This document shows, piece after piece, positions 1 through 13,698 of a stretch of DNA of 64,000 bases. A program made the translations under genes and the position numbers. Positions within the stretch are counted from its first letter, which is position 1. Every line of letters begins with the position of its first letter. The stretch comes from Vespula vulgaris (taxonomy: Eukaryota; Arthropoda; Insecta; Hymenoptera; Vespidae). The DNA lies in the NCBI RefSeq assembly GCF_905475345.1, contig NC_066599.1, positions 2,927,001 to 2,991,000 of the forward strand, written 5' to 3'. Below the pieces are notes generated by a model, which saw only the letters and a program-made list of their open reading frames with translations, was not told the DNA's origin and ran no database searches.

Positions 1-9
1 GAATCCTTC

Positions 10-11
<2 letters not shown>

Positions 12-53
<42 letters not shown>

Positions 54-64
54 GTGTGTGTCTC
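12..64. repeat. (CT)n/(GT)n microsatellite
   Basis: A CT dinucleotide run passes into a short GT run, followed by a pyrimidine-rich tract to about 145. The window begins inside repeat-rich DNA. The short open frame over it is a low-complexity translation, not a gene. Confidence 0.95.
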
Positions 65-387
65 TTTTTTTTTTTTACTTTTTATCTCCTTTCCTCTCTT
101 TCTCTCTCTGTTTCTCTATCCCTTTCTTTTTTTTCTCTCTTCCTCGATTCAAAGAACAGATAGTTTCTTTCGATCCACGATACTTGCAATACAGAATTAC
201 AAAAAGAATCACTATGGTAGATAAAAGTGAAAAAACTCGATATGAGGGATAGGAGAAGGGTTCAAAGGGTTCAAAGAGAGATAACTCGAGCGGAAATTCA
301 ATTCTTATGAATCATCTTACTAAGTCATATAACACGTAGTTATTTTCAAATTATCTGCCAGTGTGGAAATAGTCGTTTAAGATTTAA

Positions 388-462
388 CCATCCATCCATC
401 TATCTATATCTATCTCTTTCTATTTCTCTATCTATTTGTCTATCTGTCTATCTCTTTCTATA
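388..462. repeat. TATC/CATC tetranucleotide cluster
   Basis: Imperfect CATC, TATC and TGTC tetranucleotides are interspersed with TTTC. This is a degenerate microsatellite directly before the 78 bp duplication. Confidence 0.85.
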
Positions 463-590
463 CGATAGATGATCTTTCGTTTTATTTAATATTGTCTTTC
501 TCTCTTTTTCTCCTTTTCTCTTTCTCTCTTTCTTTCTATACGATAGTCGATCTTTCTTTGTATTTAATACGAAATTGTCGATGAAAATTC
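455..590. repeat. 78 bp direct duplication, about 1.7 copies
   Basis: TTTCTATACGATAG starts at 455 and again at 533. Both copies continue with GATCTTTC, TATTTAATA and ATTGTC in the same order. The pyrimidine filler between these landmarks differs, so the duplication is diverged rather than recent. Confidence 0.8.
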
Positions 591-606
591 TTCCTCTCTT
601 TATTTT

Positions 607-610
<4 letters not shown>

Positions 611-653
<43 letters not shown>
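611..653. repeat. (CT)n microsatellite
   Basis: An uninterrupted CT run of 43 bp. The frames on either strand (SLSLSL and RERERE) are artefacts of the repeat. Confidence 0.95.
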
Positions 654-657
<4 letters not shown>

Positions 658-1989
658 CTCTATTCTCTCATCGAAAAAAAAAAATAGTACAAAAGAGTTT
701 CTCAATAGTAAAAGAACCGAGTTCATTCTCGAGAACTTTTCTCTTGTTCTCCGTAGATCGCTTTACGTGTAATGATCCATCGAATGCGACACAGCGACAT
801 AGTACGAAATATACGATAGTACTTATCGGAAATATATTTAAGTATATAAAACAAAAGAACAGGAGTATTATATAAAAACGAAAGAGAAAGAAAGATAGAA
901 AGATGTGTGTGCGTATACACTTATCGATAAAAGATAAAAGACAAAATAATCGTTCGCCCATTTCTATATATTTTCAATCTTTCGAAGCACATAGGTGAAA
1001 ACTAAAAATAGTATAATGAGATAATATTACGCTATTTTTAATTTCAATCTATGTATTTCGGAAGATAAAGAATATTGTATAAAAATTAGAGAGATCAGCT
1101 TGCTTTTTTAATTTTTATTAGTAAATATGTTTATAAATAAAAGAAAGAAAAGCTCTCGATTAGTACGATTTAATAAAAAATGTCTTATTAAAGAATCGAA
1201 TGTCCTTCCTGAAAATAAAATGTTGAGGAAGTAGTATGGCTTTATATTACTCTTACGTTTAGCTGCAATCGTTTCAATCGTACCGTCCGTTTCAAATCGA
1301 ACCATCTGCGAAAATCGGTGTTTTACGATGTAGTACGGTCTGTGTTCCCCCATTCATTCATTGCTTTTCGCAGTGCAACGGCATAATTGAAAGGACGCAT
1401 CGGTTAAAAAGTAATTGGAAAAGAGCGAGTAATGGCTTGCGAATGAATAACGACATTGAATCATTCGCATGTGTGTGCGTTTGTGCGTCTGTATGCTTGT
1501 TTCCGACTTCGTAACAATTTCGTTACAACGTGTTATAATTTCGAATGTAAACCTTGCGAGATAATGACTGGAAATTGAAAAATAAAACAAAATTCATTAC
1601 ATTCTCATTCGTCAATGATTTCGTAATCATCGGTAGAGGGACAAAAAAACAGGTAATCGTAAGCTTTTAAAACAAATCTACTTGACCCAAGCTTTAAATA
1701 AAATTATTAATAATTCAAATAAATTCGATATTAATATAATTGATATCAAATATATTAGCAATGTTGTATTTTTACTTGACGCCTTAATTTATTTATTTTC
1801 ATACGAGCGTGTAAAGATATTCTTTCTTTCTTTTTTCTTACTTCGTGTAAGAACGAAAAGAAAGCGAGAGTAAGAGAGAGTGTGAGTGAACGTGTGTGTG
1901 TGTGTGTGTGTGTGAATTTCTTCGTTAGAATTTACATTTGCTAAACGAGCGAGATATATTCGATCTATTCATCTCGACACGTACGTTAA
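654..1989. other. AT-rich stretch without a supported gene
   Basis: Mostly unique AT-rich DNA. It has a purine-rich patch near 880-905, a more mixed segment at about 1,250-1,560, and a (GT)n run at 1,892-1,914. Short open frames are present on both strands, but none shows a recognisable domain or splice context. Confidence 0.7.
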
Positions 1990-2265
1990 CGTGCATTAGC
2001 GTGCGTTAAGCGTGTGCGTCAGTCGTCGTCCCGGTTCCTCCCCTTCATCCCCTATTTCCCCTTCCGTTCAGTCGTTCACCCACCCTCCTGGTACTCTCAC
2101 GACCGTGCGGCAGCATTAATTAAATTTTCCTTCAATTTCTCCCGTACCACGTATCGTGGGAAACTTCGATATTATCCAATAAACGACACGCATGCTGAGG
2201 ATAGCCAGATCCACGAACATTTTGAATACCGTGAGCGCGAACGAACGAGCCACGGACGAGCTTGA
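1990..2265 (+). other. Exon-like open island, unproven
   Basis: A frame stays open from 1,990 to the TGA at 2,263-2,265 (91 codons) in a segment clearly richer in G+C than its surroundings. There is no ATG in frame. A good pyrimidine tract ending in CAG at 2,069-2,071 resembles a 3' splice site, and GTGAGC at 2,231 resembles a 5' splice site. Together they would define an exon of about 159 bp at 2,072-2,230. The predicted peptide is of mixed composition and matches no family I know. It could equally be a chance open frame in a unique-sequence island. I see no promoter or polyadenylation context. Confidence 0.15.
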
Positions 2266-2517
2266 AATTTTCTCTCTGATAAGTGCGTAATACTAGCATC
2301 GGGAAATAATTAATAAACGAGTCTTAGTATACTAATCTCTAACATTTCCGGTTTACCGGAGTTTACTATTAAGCCTTGTGCCAATATTTCAAATTGGCCG
2401 AGAGAACGATGGTTTATATACAAACTCGATGATATTCTCTATTCGTGGTTTAAATGCTTCAAATATTGGTCTATAAGTCAAAACTTTATCAAACTAGTTT
2501 TAGTATTCTAATCTCTA

Positions 2518-2564
<47 letters not shown>

Positions 2565-4058
2565 ATATACTTATTAATTATTTTTATAATTATTTTTTAA
2601 GAACCAAAATCCTTTCGTATATCATTGTATTCTAACTTTTTTTAAACGATTAATACTTATAACTTCAAAAGAAAAGAAAAAAAAGGAATAAACACAAATT
2701 AATCTTTCCTTTGTAAATAAATAAAAAACATTAAATTAATCTAATCCGTAAGTTTAATCTTCTGGACATTTTAAATATTATATACGTAAAGTGTAATGTA
2801 AACGTGTTAATTTTAATGCATATGCATATCCTCTTATCTCTGTACGAAGGGAAGATCGTAAAAGGTTCGAAAAAAAAGAAAATAGAAGAAAAAAGAAAAA
2901 TAAAGAATATCTTACCGGAAACGCATGATGCACTGTTCTACTAAATTGTAAGATGAGAGTTATACAATTAAACATTGCAATTGCAATCCAATGAAGTAAA
3001 TCGAACGATTAAGTCAGGCTACGCTACGTAACTCGTTAGCGACTTAGTGGTGACAATTAGGCGACTCGTTGACTCGAACATTCCAGTGAATTAGTTCGCA
3101 TTTCAATTATGGACATCCGTTCTCTCTCTCTCTCTTGCTCCTTCTATGGATCTTCGATGTCGATTCAATCGAGATAATTAACTATCGTATCTCGTACGTA
3201 CACGTTTCTCCATCTCGTTTAAACTTCAGGAAGATTTCGCGTAAGCGATACTTTGCCACGTTAATTTTCAATATTCAATATATTTTCATAAATAAATTTA
3301 TCGAAATGCATTTGTGTTTTTGTGCGAATCATAAAATATTCATCACTATCACGAAATTTCTTTTTTTTTTTTTCAAATTAATTTTTTTAAAATCTTTTAA
3401 TATTAGTCCATAGAAATATAACGTTACGTTAGAGTATCGAACGAATCGCGAATCGATCTCATTCGCTGGTTTTTTTTTCTTTTTTTTTTTTTTTTATTCA
3501 CTTTTCGGTCCGTGGGTCGGCCGAAAACAATTTATTTTTCTTTTCTTTTATTTATATTTTTTTCTTGTTTCTTTTTTTCCTCCCTCTTTTTTTTTTTTAT
3601 ATATCAACGTATACGCATCAGGAAATTTCATTTGTGTCCCACGATGTGTCTCTATCGTATTTATCGATAGTTCGTCGTTTCAGTTTAACTAACGGAATAA
3701 CGAAAATGTAATTCCTTTTTCCTTTTTTTTATAGCGTTCATCGATTCAACCATTTTCTCACGAAGGGACAAAACGAATGGATATTTGCCAAACAAGTCCC
3801 TCTATGAAAAATCTATCCTTGATTTTTAATAAAATAATTTGAAAAACAGCTTTTCTCGTTTTGTTATATAAAATAATTTTTTTGAGCCCCTGTAGACAGA
3901 CTATTCATTTATACAAACGTGTATTAATAATTTACATGTTGTAAGGATTATTATTGATAGATGGCGTTCGTAATAAACATTATCGACAAAAGTTTAATGT
4001 GTTGCATATCGACAGGCGTTACATTCAATATTTATTATATCGATAAATAATCGATCTT

Positions 4059-4060
<2 letters not shown>
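2266..4060. other. AT-rich DNA with a (TA)n tract and poly-T runs
   Basis: A (TA)n tract lies at 2,522-2,570. Long poly-T/TTTC runs lie at 3,360-3,371, 3,469-3,495 and 3,538-3,600. A small mixed-composition patch at 3,000-3,110 carries no evident gene. Confidence 0.7.
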
Positions 4061-4095
<35 letters not shown>

Positions 4096-4993
4096 TTTTC
4101 TGATAATTATTAACAAAGTATGGTAGCATTTATGTAAAATGAATATATGTAAATGAAATGACGTGAAAAATGATTATGATAATGAAATTATGTAAATGGA
4201 CATAAAATGATTAGCATATAAAAGAGTTTAAGTTTATAAAATGTAAATCACTGTCATTTTCAAAATCACTATCACCTGCATAAATAACATTTCCACTGTA
4301 CACGTGTTTATGCTACTCCAGAATGTAGCATCTCAAAATGTATGTATATATCTACACATATATGTAATCGTATACCAATATCGCGATAGATATTATTACA
4401 TTGGTTACCCGATCGAGCATCAATCAACATAATGGTGGTAATAAACGTGAGACCACGATCGCATTTGCGTGTTCACATGGTCAGTAGTAAATGTCAACGA
4501 AAACAAGGGCCTAGTAGTGCATATTTGTGTTACGAAATAGATCGTTAACGTAAACGTTAGACGATCTATAAAAACGCTGCTTCTTTTTAGATTTCTTCTT
4601 ATTACATAGGAAGTCTGGCCATATACAAGGTAGAAACTACTTGCAGCGACAAACTTGAGCGTCGTTATATTTACATATAATAATAAAACAACTTTACATT
4701 ATTGCAAATGAAAAAACAAGATGTTTCAAGCTTTTTTTGTTTTTCTTTAATTTCTTTTCGTCTTTTTACTTCTTATTAAAGAGAGAGAGAGAGAGAAGCA
4801 CTTTGTTTTTAACAAATTAATAATCTCGCCAAGCTGCTTGTAAAATGAATAGAAAAAAAAAAGGTTAAAAAGGATCGATTATCGATGGTAGGTTATTAGT
4901 GATCGGTGTTCGTTAAATTAATAATCGTTTAACATAGTATACTGTGATATCGTTTACGGTAACAACTAAGTTAAAAGACAACGAACGTAAATA

Positions 4994-5055
<62 letters not shown>

Positions 5056-5249
5056 CAGAGAAGGAGAGAGATAATGAAAATGAAACTCTAGTCTTTATTA
5101 AATTTCTAGCATATCGTATTCGATAATGAAGATATTCAACGGGTTTTCAAGTTCTGTAATTAATAACCCTTAGTTTCGGTAGAAAGCATTGAGAGTCTAC
5201 GACATTGTTAATAATGTCTCTTGTTTGAAGAATTAACTACATCATTCTA
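4061..5249. other. AT-rich DNA with CT/GA repeats
   Basis: Contains (CT)n at 4,061-4,089, a short (GA)n at 4,781-4,796 and a long (GA)n at 4,997-5,054 decaying to 5,071. The sequence between is ordinary AT-rich DNA. CACGTG at 4,301 is one of the window's many E-box words. No gene is supported. Confidence 0.75.
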
Positions 5250-5793
5250 ATATATATATGTGTATATACATATATACATACATTATATATATATATATAT
5301 ATAAATATTGTAGATTTAATAGCAATCACGTCTACAAAATGATAAGTGATCGAAAATTGTATCCCTTAATAGTATTTCCCCTCTTCGCCACTTTAAAATA
5401 TATTACATAGTTACATCCCGCGTTATCTTAATCTACTACGATGGAATAGTTCTACGATGGATAAGAAAACAGTGCCTGCTTAAATGATTAATTAGAAATC
5501 TTGTTAGAAACGTTAATTTATAACGTCGAACAGCTACAAACTCGTATTAATAACCAACGTGATTCGCGACTTAACGGGTTATAGTTTCACCTATCACGTG
5601 TTTTATCATTAAATAGTATAAATCCTATACAGAGGTATACTAAGCTCGTTTAGTTGTTCGTGACTTACTATAGAACGAATTTCTATGTGCGTGTACACGT
5701 GTCTTTTTCTTTTTTGTGGGTACACGTTTTTTCTTCATTTCTTTTTTTTTCATTTTTTCTTTCTCTATTTCTATTTTTCTATCTATTTCTATC

Positions 5794-5844
<51 letters not shown>

Positions 5845-6027
5845 CTCTTTTATACACACACCAACATATCCATTCATTCTTGTACCTTTTACTTTGTAAA
5901 TATAACAGGTGTTATTACTTGTACAAACAGATTATTTTATTGTTACTTGACGATATATCAAGTAATCGAATCTAATTAATCTACTTGTTGCTTCGTAAAT
6001 TATTTTTGACAGTTCAGATATCGTATA

Positions 6028-6090
<63 letters not shown>
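5250..6090. repeat. Cluster of (TA)n, (CT)n and (TA)n microsatellites
   Basis: TA/TATG repeats lie at 5,250-5,304, TATC then (CT)n at 5,765-5,840, and a long (TA)n at 6,033-6,090. Two CACGTG words lie between them at 5,595 and 5,696. The overlapping frames are low-complexity translations of the CT run. Confidence 0.85.
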
Positions 6091-6092
<2 letters not shown>

Positions 6093-6823
6093 GATGTATA
6101 ATGGATCGGTAAATTTTTATATTACATTAATAATAATATAAAAAGAAAAAAGAAAAAAAATATAGGGTGAGTCCAAAGCCCTTAATCCTTAAATGGATCA
6201 AAGGTTCATCTATGTGATCGAAAAAAATCAATTACACCTTTTTCGAGACCCTTTAGTAGATCACTTTTGTACCTTTTTTTTCCTTTTCTTTTCTTTTCTT
6301 TTTTTTCCTTTTATTTGAATTAAAAGCCTAGCCTGTAGTTTCAAAGAAAAGAAAATTAGTCTAAAAAGTTCTCGAGAGTCTAAAGAATAATCGATTTTTA
6401 AATAAAATCACTATTTTTTAAGAATTTCTACATACACACACACACATATTTTCTATAATCCCATAATATTTTATATAATATTTTAGATCGATATAACATA
6501 TAGAATACATATAGGTGCATGTACATTGTATTAAATTCTTTCTCAGATTTATTTCAATTTATTTATCTTTCTTCTTTTCTTTTCACTTCAATTACTTCGT
6601 TTTGTTTCTCTCGCTCTTTTTTCTTTTTTCTTTTTCTTTTAGAAAGAGAACTAAAAGCTAAATTTGTATTTTCGTGTAAAAAGACAATGGCATCGAAAGC
6701 TCGAACTTTATTTCGTTTTTTTTTGTTTCTTTTTTCTTCTTCTTTTTAATTCGTGCATTCTTTTTCGCCTCTTCTCCCTCTCCTCTCTTATCCTATATTC
6801 CTTTCCCTTGTTTTCTTTTATTT
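6091..6823. other. AT-rich DNA with a possible transposon-end relic
   Basis: The segment at about 6,163-6,290 starts with AGGGTGAGTCCAAA and is less AT-rich than its flanks. It resembles the AGGGTG-type termini of small arthropod DNA transposons, but no convincing partner end is visible. The rest is T-rich. Confidence 0.4.
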
Positions 6824-8510
<1,687 letters not shown>

Positions 8511-8511
8511 A

Positions 8512-8593
<82 letters not shown>
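8511..8593. repeat. (TAA)n trinucleotide array
   Basis: An essentially perfect TAA run of about 83 bp. In the reverse frame it reads as poly-leucine, which is an artefact. Confidence 0.97.
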
Positions 8594-8794
8594 GAATTGA
8601 TTGAAAGATTTTTCGAATATCCGAACCCTTAGAAGGATTTTCTTCCTTTTTACTTATAAGTTGAGCCAACTTATCCATTTCAAACAAATTTGTCTCTCAT
8701 ATATGGAACACGATAATACATACACATATATATTCCTGCTTTTCTTCTCTCTCTTTTCTCTCTCTATCTCTCTTTCCTTCTTTCCTTCTTTCCT

Positions 8795-8825
<31 letters not shown>

Positions 8826-9238
8826 CTCTTTCACTTCACATTTCTTGTCCGTAAAATATGAAAGAATTTGTTTGAGAAAAGACATCGATCTCATGTTCCA
8901 TCTTTTTCCAATCTCTTTCTCTCTCTCTCTCTCTCTCTCTCCCTCTCTTTTTTCTTCTTTTCTAATCTTCCCTATCCCATGAAAGAGAGAAAGAAAGAAA
9001 AAGAGAGCAAAAAAAAAAGAAAAAAAAATCAACACCTTCCGGGCAATTTGGATCGATTCGAAAGAAAATTATGCCACATCATTCTAACTAAATCCCAGCT
9101 ACGTTTCGTCCCAGTCTATCCGTTCTATTTTTTTCTTACGATCTATTAACCATTGAAGAAAAAAAAAAAGATAGAAATAAAAAAAGAAAGAAAGAAAAAA
9201 AATTTCTCTCATTTTTACGGAGTACCGTATACTATACG

Positions 9239-9276
<38 letters not shown>

Positions 9277-10130
9277 TTTCTTCTCTCTCTCTCTCTCTCT
9301 CTTTCCCTTTCTCTGACGGAAATTATTTTCAATGATATTCTACTTATACACGGATGGATATACGGATGGTTCGTTGGGATTTAATGTGAAAGAGACAAGT
9401 CGAGCGTGATTAAAAGGATATAAAATATTCACGTGAGCGAATACGATTATATCTACTGACTTGTGACGACGCATTTCCGGAAATTTTGTTTATTAACGCG
9501 TTAATAATAAACGGTAGAATCGATTTTATTCGTTTGGCTTTTTATACTCGAGATATTTTAAAGTCTTTTTTAAAAATATAACCATCTATTACGAAAAATA
9601 TGTACGTATATCGTATATCGAATGAATATGAATATGTAACTGATAAAAGAAATCGAAAAAAAAAAAGGAAAAAGCAGAACCTAGAATATTCGAGCTAATT
9701 TTCTTTTTCTTCCTTTTTCTTGTTTCTTAATCTTATTAAAGATATTTATTTATTCATTTAGAAATCCTGGGAAAAGGAGAAAAAGAGAAAGAGAGAGAGA
9801 GAGAGACAAAGATATATAAAGAGAAAGAGTGTGTAAATTATTTCACAAAATATTCATTCACGAGAGATATCGAAAGAATGAAATGTATTGAAAAAAAAAA
9901 GGAAAAAAAAGAACAAATTTTCAAATGATATTCGCGACTCAATCTCATCGAACAAATTTATTAATTCGAAAAAAAAAAATTATATTCAAATTATTCTTTT
10001 CTTCTTTTTTTTCTTTACAGAAAAAAATCTACAAGACGTACCGTAATAATAATAATAAATAATAAATAATAATAATAATAACAGAAAAAGAAAAAAGAAC
10101 AATGATATTCTCGAAATGGAACGATCAAAA
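8594..10130. other. Repeat-rich AT DNA
   Basis: Contains TTCC/TTTC tetranucleotides at 8,772-8,824, (CT)n at 8,918-8,947, compound (CT)n at 9,242-9,304, (GA)n at 9,786-9,806 and TAA/TAAA repeats at 10,043-10,081. The mixed segment at 9,310-9,600 holds no evident coding signal. CACGTG lies at 9,430. Confidence 0.75.
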
Positions 10131-10213
10131 ATAGTTAGATACGAAATCAGTGTGACATATTAGACAATGCTCGCGTGCAACACGTGTTACGTGCAATGAT
10201 GAAAATAACAATG

Positions 10214-10258
<45 letters not shown>

Positions 10259-10445
10259 GATATCTATGCTCGAAGTAAGAGAAACACGTCACGTTTCGTC
10301 GAATTGGTATGAAAAGCTTAGGAACGTTTCGTGTGTGCGTAACACGCAGAGCGTAAATGAACGGGAGAAACTTTGTTAGCTTAGGAAAAAGTAAAATGGT
10401 GGGAGGGTTGAATCAGGAAAATGCTTTCAGGCTAAATGGGAAAGT
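10131..10445. promoter_or_regulatory. Cluster of ACGTG words, possible regulatory island
   Basis: The perfect 10 bp palindrome AACACGTGTT (10,179-10,188) is followed at once by another ACGTG (10,189). AACACGTCACGTTT lies near 10,285, and GAAAC/GTTTC arms flank it. Further GTGTG and CGTAACACG words follow to 10,350. CACGTG is the canonical E-box bound by bHLH and bHLH-PAS factors. A (CT)n run at 10,217-10,256 splits the cluster. Function is inferred from motif density only. Confidence 0.25.
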
Positions 10446-10446
10446 A

Positions 10447-10481
<35 letters not shown>
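10446..10481. repeat. (GA)n microsatellite
   Basis: A GA run with one AAA interruption, followed by a mixed segment at 10,485-10,650 with CAACCC words and no gene signal. Confidence 0.9.
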
Positions 10482-10699
10482 CAGCACAGTCCTATTGTTT
10501 CATATAAAGAGATTTTGCAAAGAGTGCAAAGTTTAAACAAGTGTCGTGCTTGGGTTCGTCCATCTTGTTCAACCCTTTCCTCTCATCCCAATTCTCAACC
10601 CTCGTAGTCCTATTTAACCAACCCATCCTCTCTTGTCATTGTCATTCTTCGTGGAACGAGAAAATATGTACGTATATTCTCGTGATAATATTTTTCATC

Positions 10700-10826
10700 T
10701 AATATATATACATACATACATACATACACACATATATATATATATATTATATATATTATATGAAATATATATGTGTATATGTATGTGTATGTAGATATAT
10801 ATATTATATGAAATATATATACACAT
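10700..10826. repeat. TA/TACA/TATG repeat block with a 49 bp internal duplication
   Basis: TATTATATGAAATATATAT occurs twice, about 49 bp apart (near 10,755 and 10,804), separated by TATG/TGTA repeats. The block is strongly cruciform-prone. Confidence 0.8.
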
Positions 10827-11569
10827 ACATGAAAATGTAGATATTTTCTTTCTCTCTTTCTCTTTCTCTCTCTCCCTCTCTCTCTTCTTTTTATTATACC
10901 ATATGTTAATCACTCGTTGTATCCATTATATACCGTGTGTACACTCTCGCGAGAGAACGAGTGGATTAATTATGTATGGCTTGTTAGTCAATAACGCAGT
11001 AAGGATTCGAATTAAAACAAACACGTTAATCCCACGGAAAATCGATGTCCATAGGCGTCGTTATTATTATCTTTTACGTTACTGCCTGCTGCTTTTATTC
11101 CATGCCATTATATTGCCAATAATCGATCGTCAATTTTGCCATGTTTTTTTTCTAGGAAATGTAGCGTATGACACGAGGCTGTGTTTTACGGTTGATAAGA
11201 AGGAAAGAAGAAAAATTAAAAAAAAATTAATTAAAAAAGAAAAAAAAGGAAAAGAAATGGAGAGAGATTAATGTAAAATATTTATGTAAAATGTAAAAAT
11301 ATGGTTTAACGCGTCTCAATGCACACGAGATATGGTTAACGTGGACATTTAATTATTTTTTTCTCTTTTGTTTTGCAAAGTTTATATTAAAATGCCTGTT
11401 GGATTTATCTCACGTGATATTTATTATAAAAGATTTAAAAAAAAAAAAAAAAAGAGAAAGAAGAAAATATCATAATGCGTTGATAAGAGTTATAATTTAA
11501 TGTAAAAATTAATTTAATTAGATCGACTTATGCTAGATTAGTTTGTAATTCAATATGTTAATAATTAAT
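10827..11569. other. AT-rich DNA with an unremarkable 122-codon open frame
   Basis: An ATG-started frame runs from 10,903 to 11,271 (plus strand). Its first 90 or so residues are mixed, and the rest is lysine-rich from poly-purine DNA. There is no domain, signal peptide or splice context, so I treat it as chance. The remainder is A-rich. Confidence 0.6.
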
Positions 11570-11572
11570 GTA

Positions 11573-11616
<44 letters not shown>
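11570..11616. repeat. (TA)n microsatellite
   Basis: A continuous TA run with one TG near its start. Confidence 0.95.
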
Positions 11617-11619
<3 letters not shown>

Positions 11620-12395
11620 CAAGTTTTTTAAAATTATAATAAAACATGTTAAAAATTATGAAACAATTTTAGTGCAAATTATAGCGACAAGAATGCCGGT
11701 ATGTTCATAAAAAAAAAAAAAAAACAGAGAGAGAGAGAGAGGGAGATAAACATAACACAAAATCTCCATTAATTTTTTTATTCTTTTTTGTTCTTTTTCG
11801 TTTTTCCTTTTCCCTTTTTTTTTTTAATAATAACAAACGACAAAATGAACGACGAAATATCCTTTATGCAGGTAGAATTCTTTCATAAATGATTGAAATA
11901 AAAACAAGAAAAAAAAGAAGAAGAAAAGGAAAAAGAAAAATGTTCGACCGAGTACTTTGAAAAAAGATTTTTTTTTTTTTTTAATCGACTAAACGATACA
12001 CGAGTTATACCTTTAAAATAAAGTCGTAGGTACCTTTTAACAAAGTCTTCGTGTTATCTTTTTCTTTCTTCTCTTTTCCACCTTTTTTCTCTTTTACTTT
12101 TTTGACATGCGCTTATTTTTATGTCCTCGCGAAGCTTCCAATTGAATTCGCGATATTCCTGAGTAACATAGTTGTTCCTGCTATTCATTGGAATCATATT
12201 TCCATGAAAATATGAGAAATATTTTCTTCTCTCTCTCTCTCTCTCTCGTTCTTTTTTCTTTGTACGAACGTCCTCGTATCAATAAGCAGAAAATTATCAC
12301 GAAGTACTGAACGAAAAATACGAAATGGGTCGTCGATTAATCATGAAAAAAGGACAAATATTTGCTTGAAAGCTTTTGACGTGACGATACACGAG

Positions 12396-12398
<3 letters not shown>
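11617..12398. other. AT-rich DNA without a supported gene
   Basis: Holds short (GA)n at about 11,725-11,742, T-rich runs at 11,775-11,826 and 11,968-11,983, and (CT)n at 12,231-12,247. I see nothing gene-like. Confidence 0.75.
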
Positions 12399-12458
<60 letters not shown>

Positions 12459-12474
12459 AAATAAAAAAAAAAAT

Positions 12475-12512
<38 letters not shown>
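12399..12512. repeat. Paired (GA)n tracts around an A-rich core
   Basis: (GA)n at 12,399-12,456 and 12,477-12,512 are separated by AAAATAAAAA-type sequence. The whole block is purine-rich on the plus strand. Confidence 0.95.
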
Positions 12513-12517
<5 letters not shown>

Positions 12518-12639
12518 TTCAAATTCCATCGTGTTATTAAGTCGGCTTATAAATGACGTTCAATCGTACGATTTGTATTAGTATTGACGTATTCGTGCGA
12601 GTAAACAACTCATATATAAAAACACAGAGTATGAATGAA

Positions 12640-12645
<6 letters not shown>

Positions 12646-12726
<81 letters not shown>
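12646..12726. repeat. Long (GA)n microsatellite
   Basis: An uninterrupted GA run of about 81 bp. Confidence 0.97.
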
Positions 12727-12727
<1 letters not shown>

Positions 12728-13187
12728 GTATAATATAGCTCTTGACGTGATCGGATCACAAGAATTCTTACGTAAACAAAAATCTCTTTGAGTTCGACGG
12801 CAAAAGCGTTTCTATGTATTTTCGCAGAACGGTTTATGGTTATTATAGCACGTGTCTCCCTAGTGTTACATTGCTACTCACGTTTACGAATACGTTATAA
12901 CCCCTCACCCTCCACCCCCTTTCTATTCCACCTTCTCTACCACCCCCTCCATTTATCCAAAGAGAAATATGAAATGTAGATGATATATGTATGTACATGT
13001 ATGTATATACCGTATATATAAGTATGTATATCATGTGTATGCACATATATATGCATAACTATGTATGTATGTACATAAATAGCTATATATGTATGTATGT
13101 TCGCATACTCGACGAGTTTCGAGGATGCAACACGTGTCACACAGATCTCCTCTCGCTTTGTTTCCTTTCGATAACGACAAATGTATC
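12727..13187. other. Mixed island followed by TATG repeats
   Basis: The segment at 12,735-12,960 is unique and ends in a C-rich patch (CACCCTCCACCCCC type). TATG/TGTA repeats cover about 12,985-13,105. CACGTG words lie at 12,849 and 13,131. No gene is supported. Confidence 0.7.
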
Positions 13188-13235
13188 TGTTTGTTTGTTT
13201 GTTTGTTTGTTTGTTTGTTTGTTTGTTTGTTTGTT
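13188..13235. repeat. (TTGT)n tetranucleotide array
   Basis: About twelve perfect TTTG units. The open frame over it (CLFVCLFV) is an artefact. Confidence 0.97.
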
Positions 13236-13330
13236 ATTTATTCGTACGTTTGTATGTACGTATGAGTGAATGTCGATGCATGCGCGTATACGTGCGTTCT
13301 GATCATTTCCAAAAATTTATGAGAAAATAA

Positions 13331-13424
13331 TTACGAATATATAATATTATATAATATATAATTATATAATTATATATTTAATATTATATAATTATAGTAT
13401 TATATAATTATATGATTACGAATG
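13331..13424. repeat. Palindromic AT block flanked by a 9 bp direct repeat
   Basis: ATTACGAAT begins at 13,331 and recurs near 13,416. The 76 bp between are almost only A and T and built from TATAATTATA-type palindromes. The flanking repeat resembles a target-site duplication but could be chance. Confidence 0.5.
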
Positions 13425-13618
13425 TTTAAAAATTCTCGTCTATTTATAGAGATTATTAGGTTTTTATGAGAGTGTTATGTGATAAGTGGTAATAGATTAA
13501 AATAAGTCAGACGTTTTTTAAGAAAACGATTTATAGGATTAGTAAATAAGAAAGGATGCTTGATTTAATAGAATTATATAGAAAAATGTTATTTTCTAAA
13601 CTAGGGTGGAAAAAGAAG

Positions 13619-13698
13619 GGTTGGTTGTTTGGTTGGTTAGTTGGTTAGTTTGTTTGTTGGTTGCTTTGTTGGTTAGTTGGTTGGTTGGTTGATTGGTC
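13619..13698. repeat. (TTGG)n/(TTAG)n degenerate tetranucleotide array
   Basis: TTGG, TTAG, TTTG and TTGC units in phase over 80 bp, an older and more mutated relative of the TTGT array 400 bp upstream. Confidence 0.9.

Noticed and set aside
10903..11271. 122-codon ATG frame on the plus strand
   Set aside because: The first part is mixed but has no recognisable domain. The last third is lysine-rich from a purine tract that lacks stops. Length is within chance for this window.
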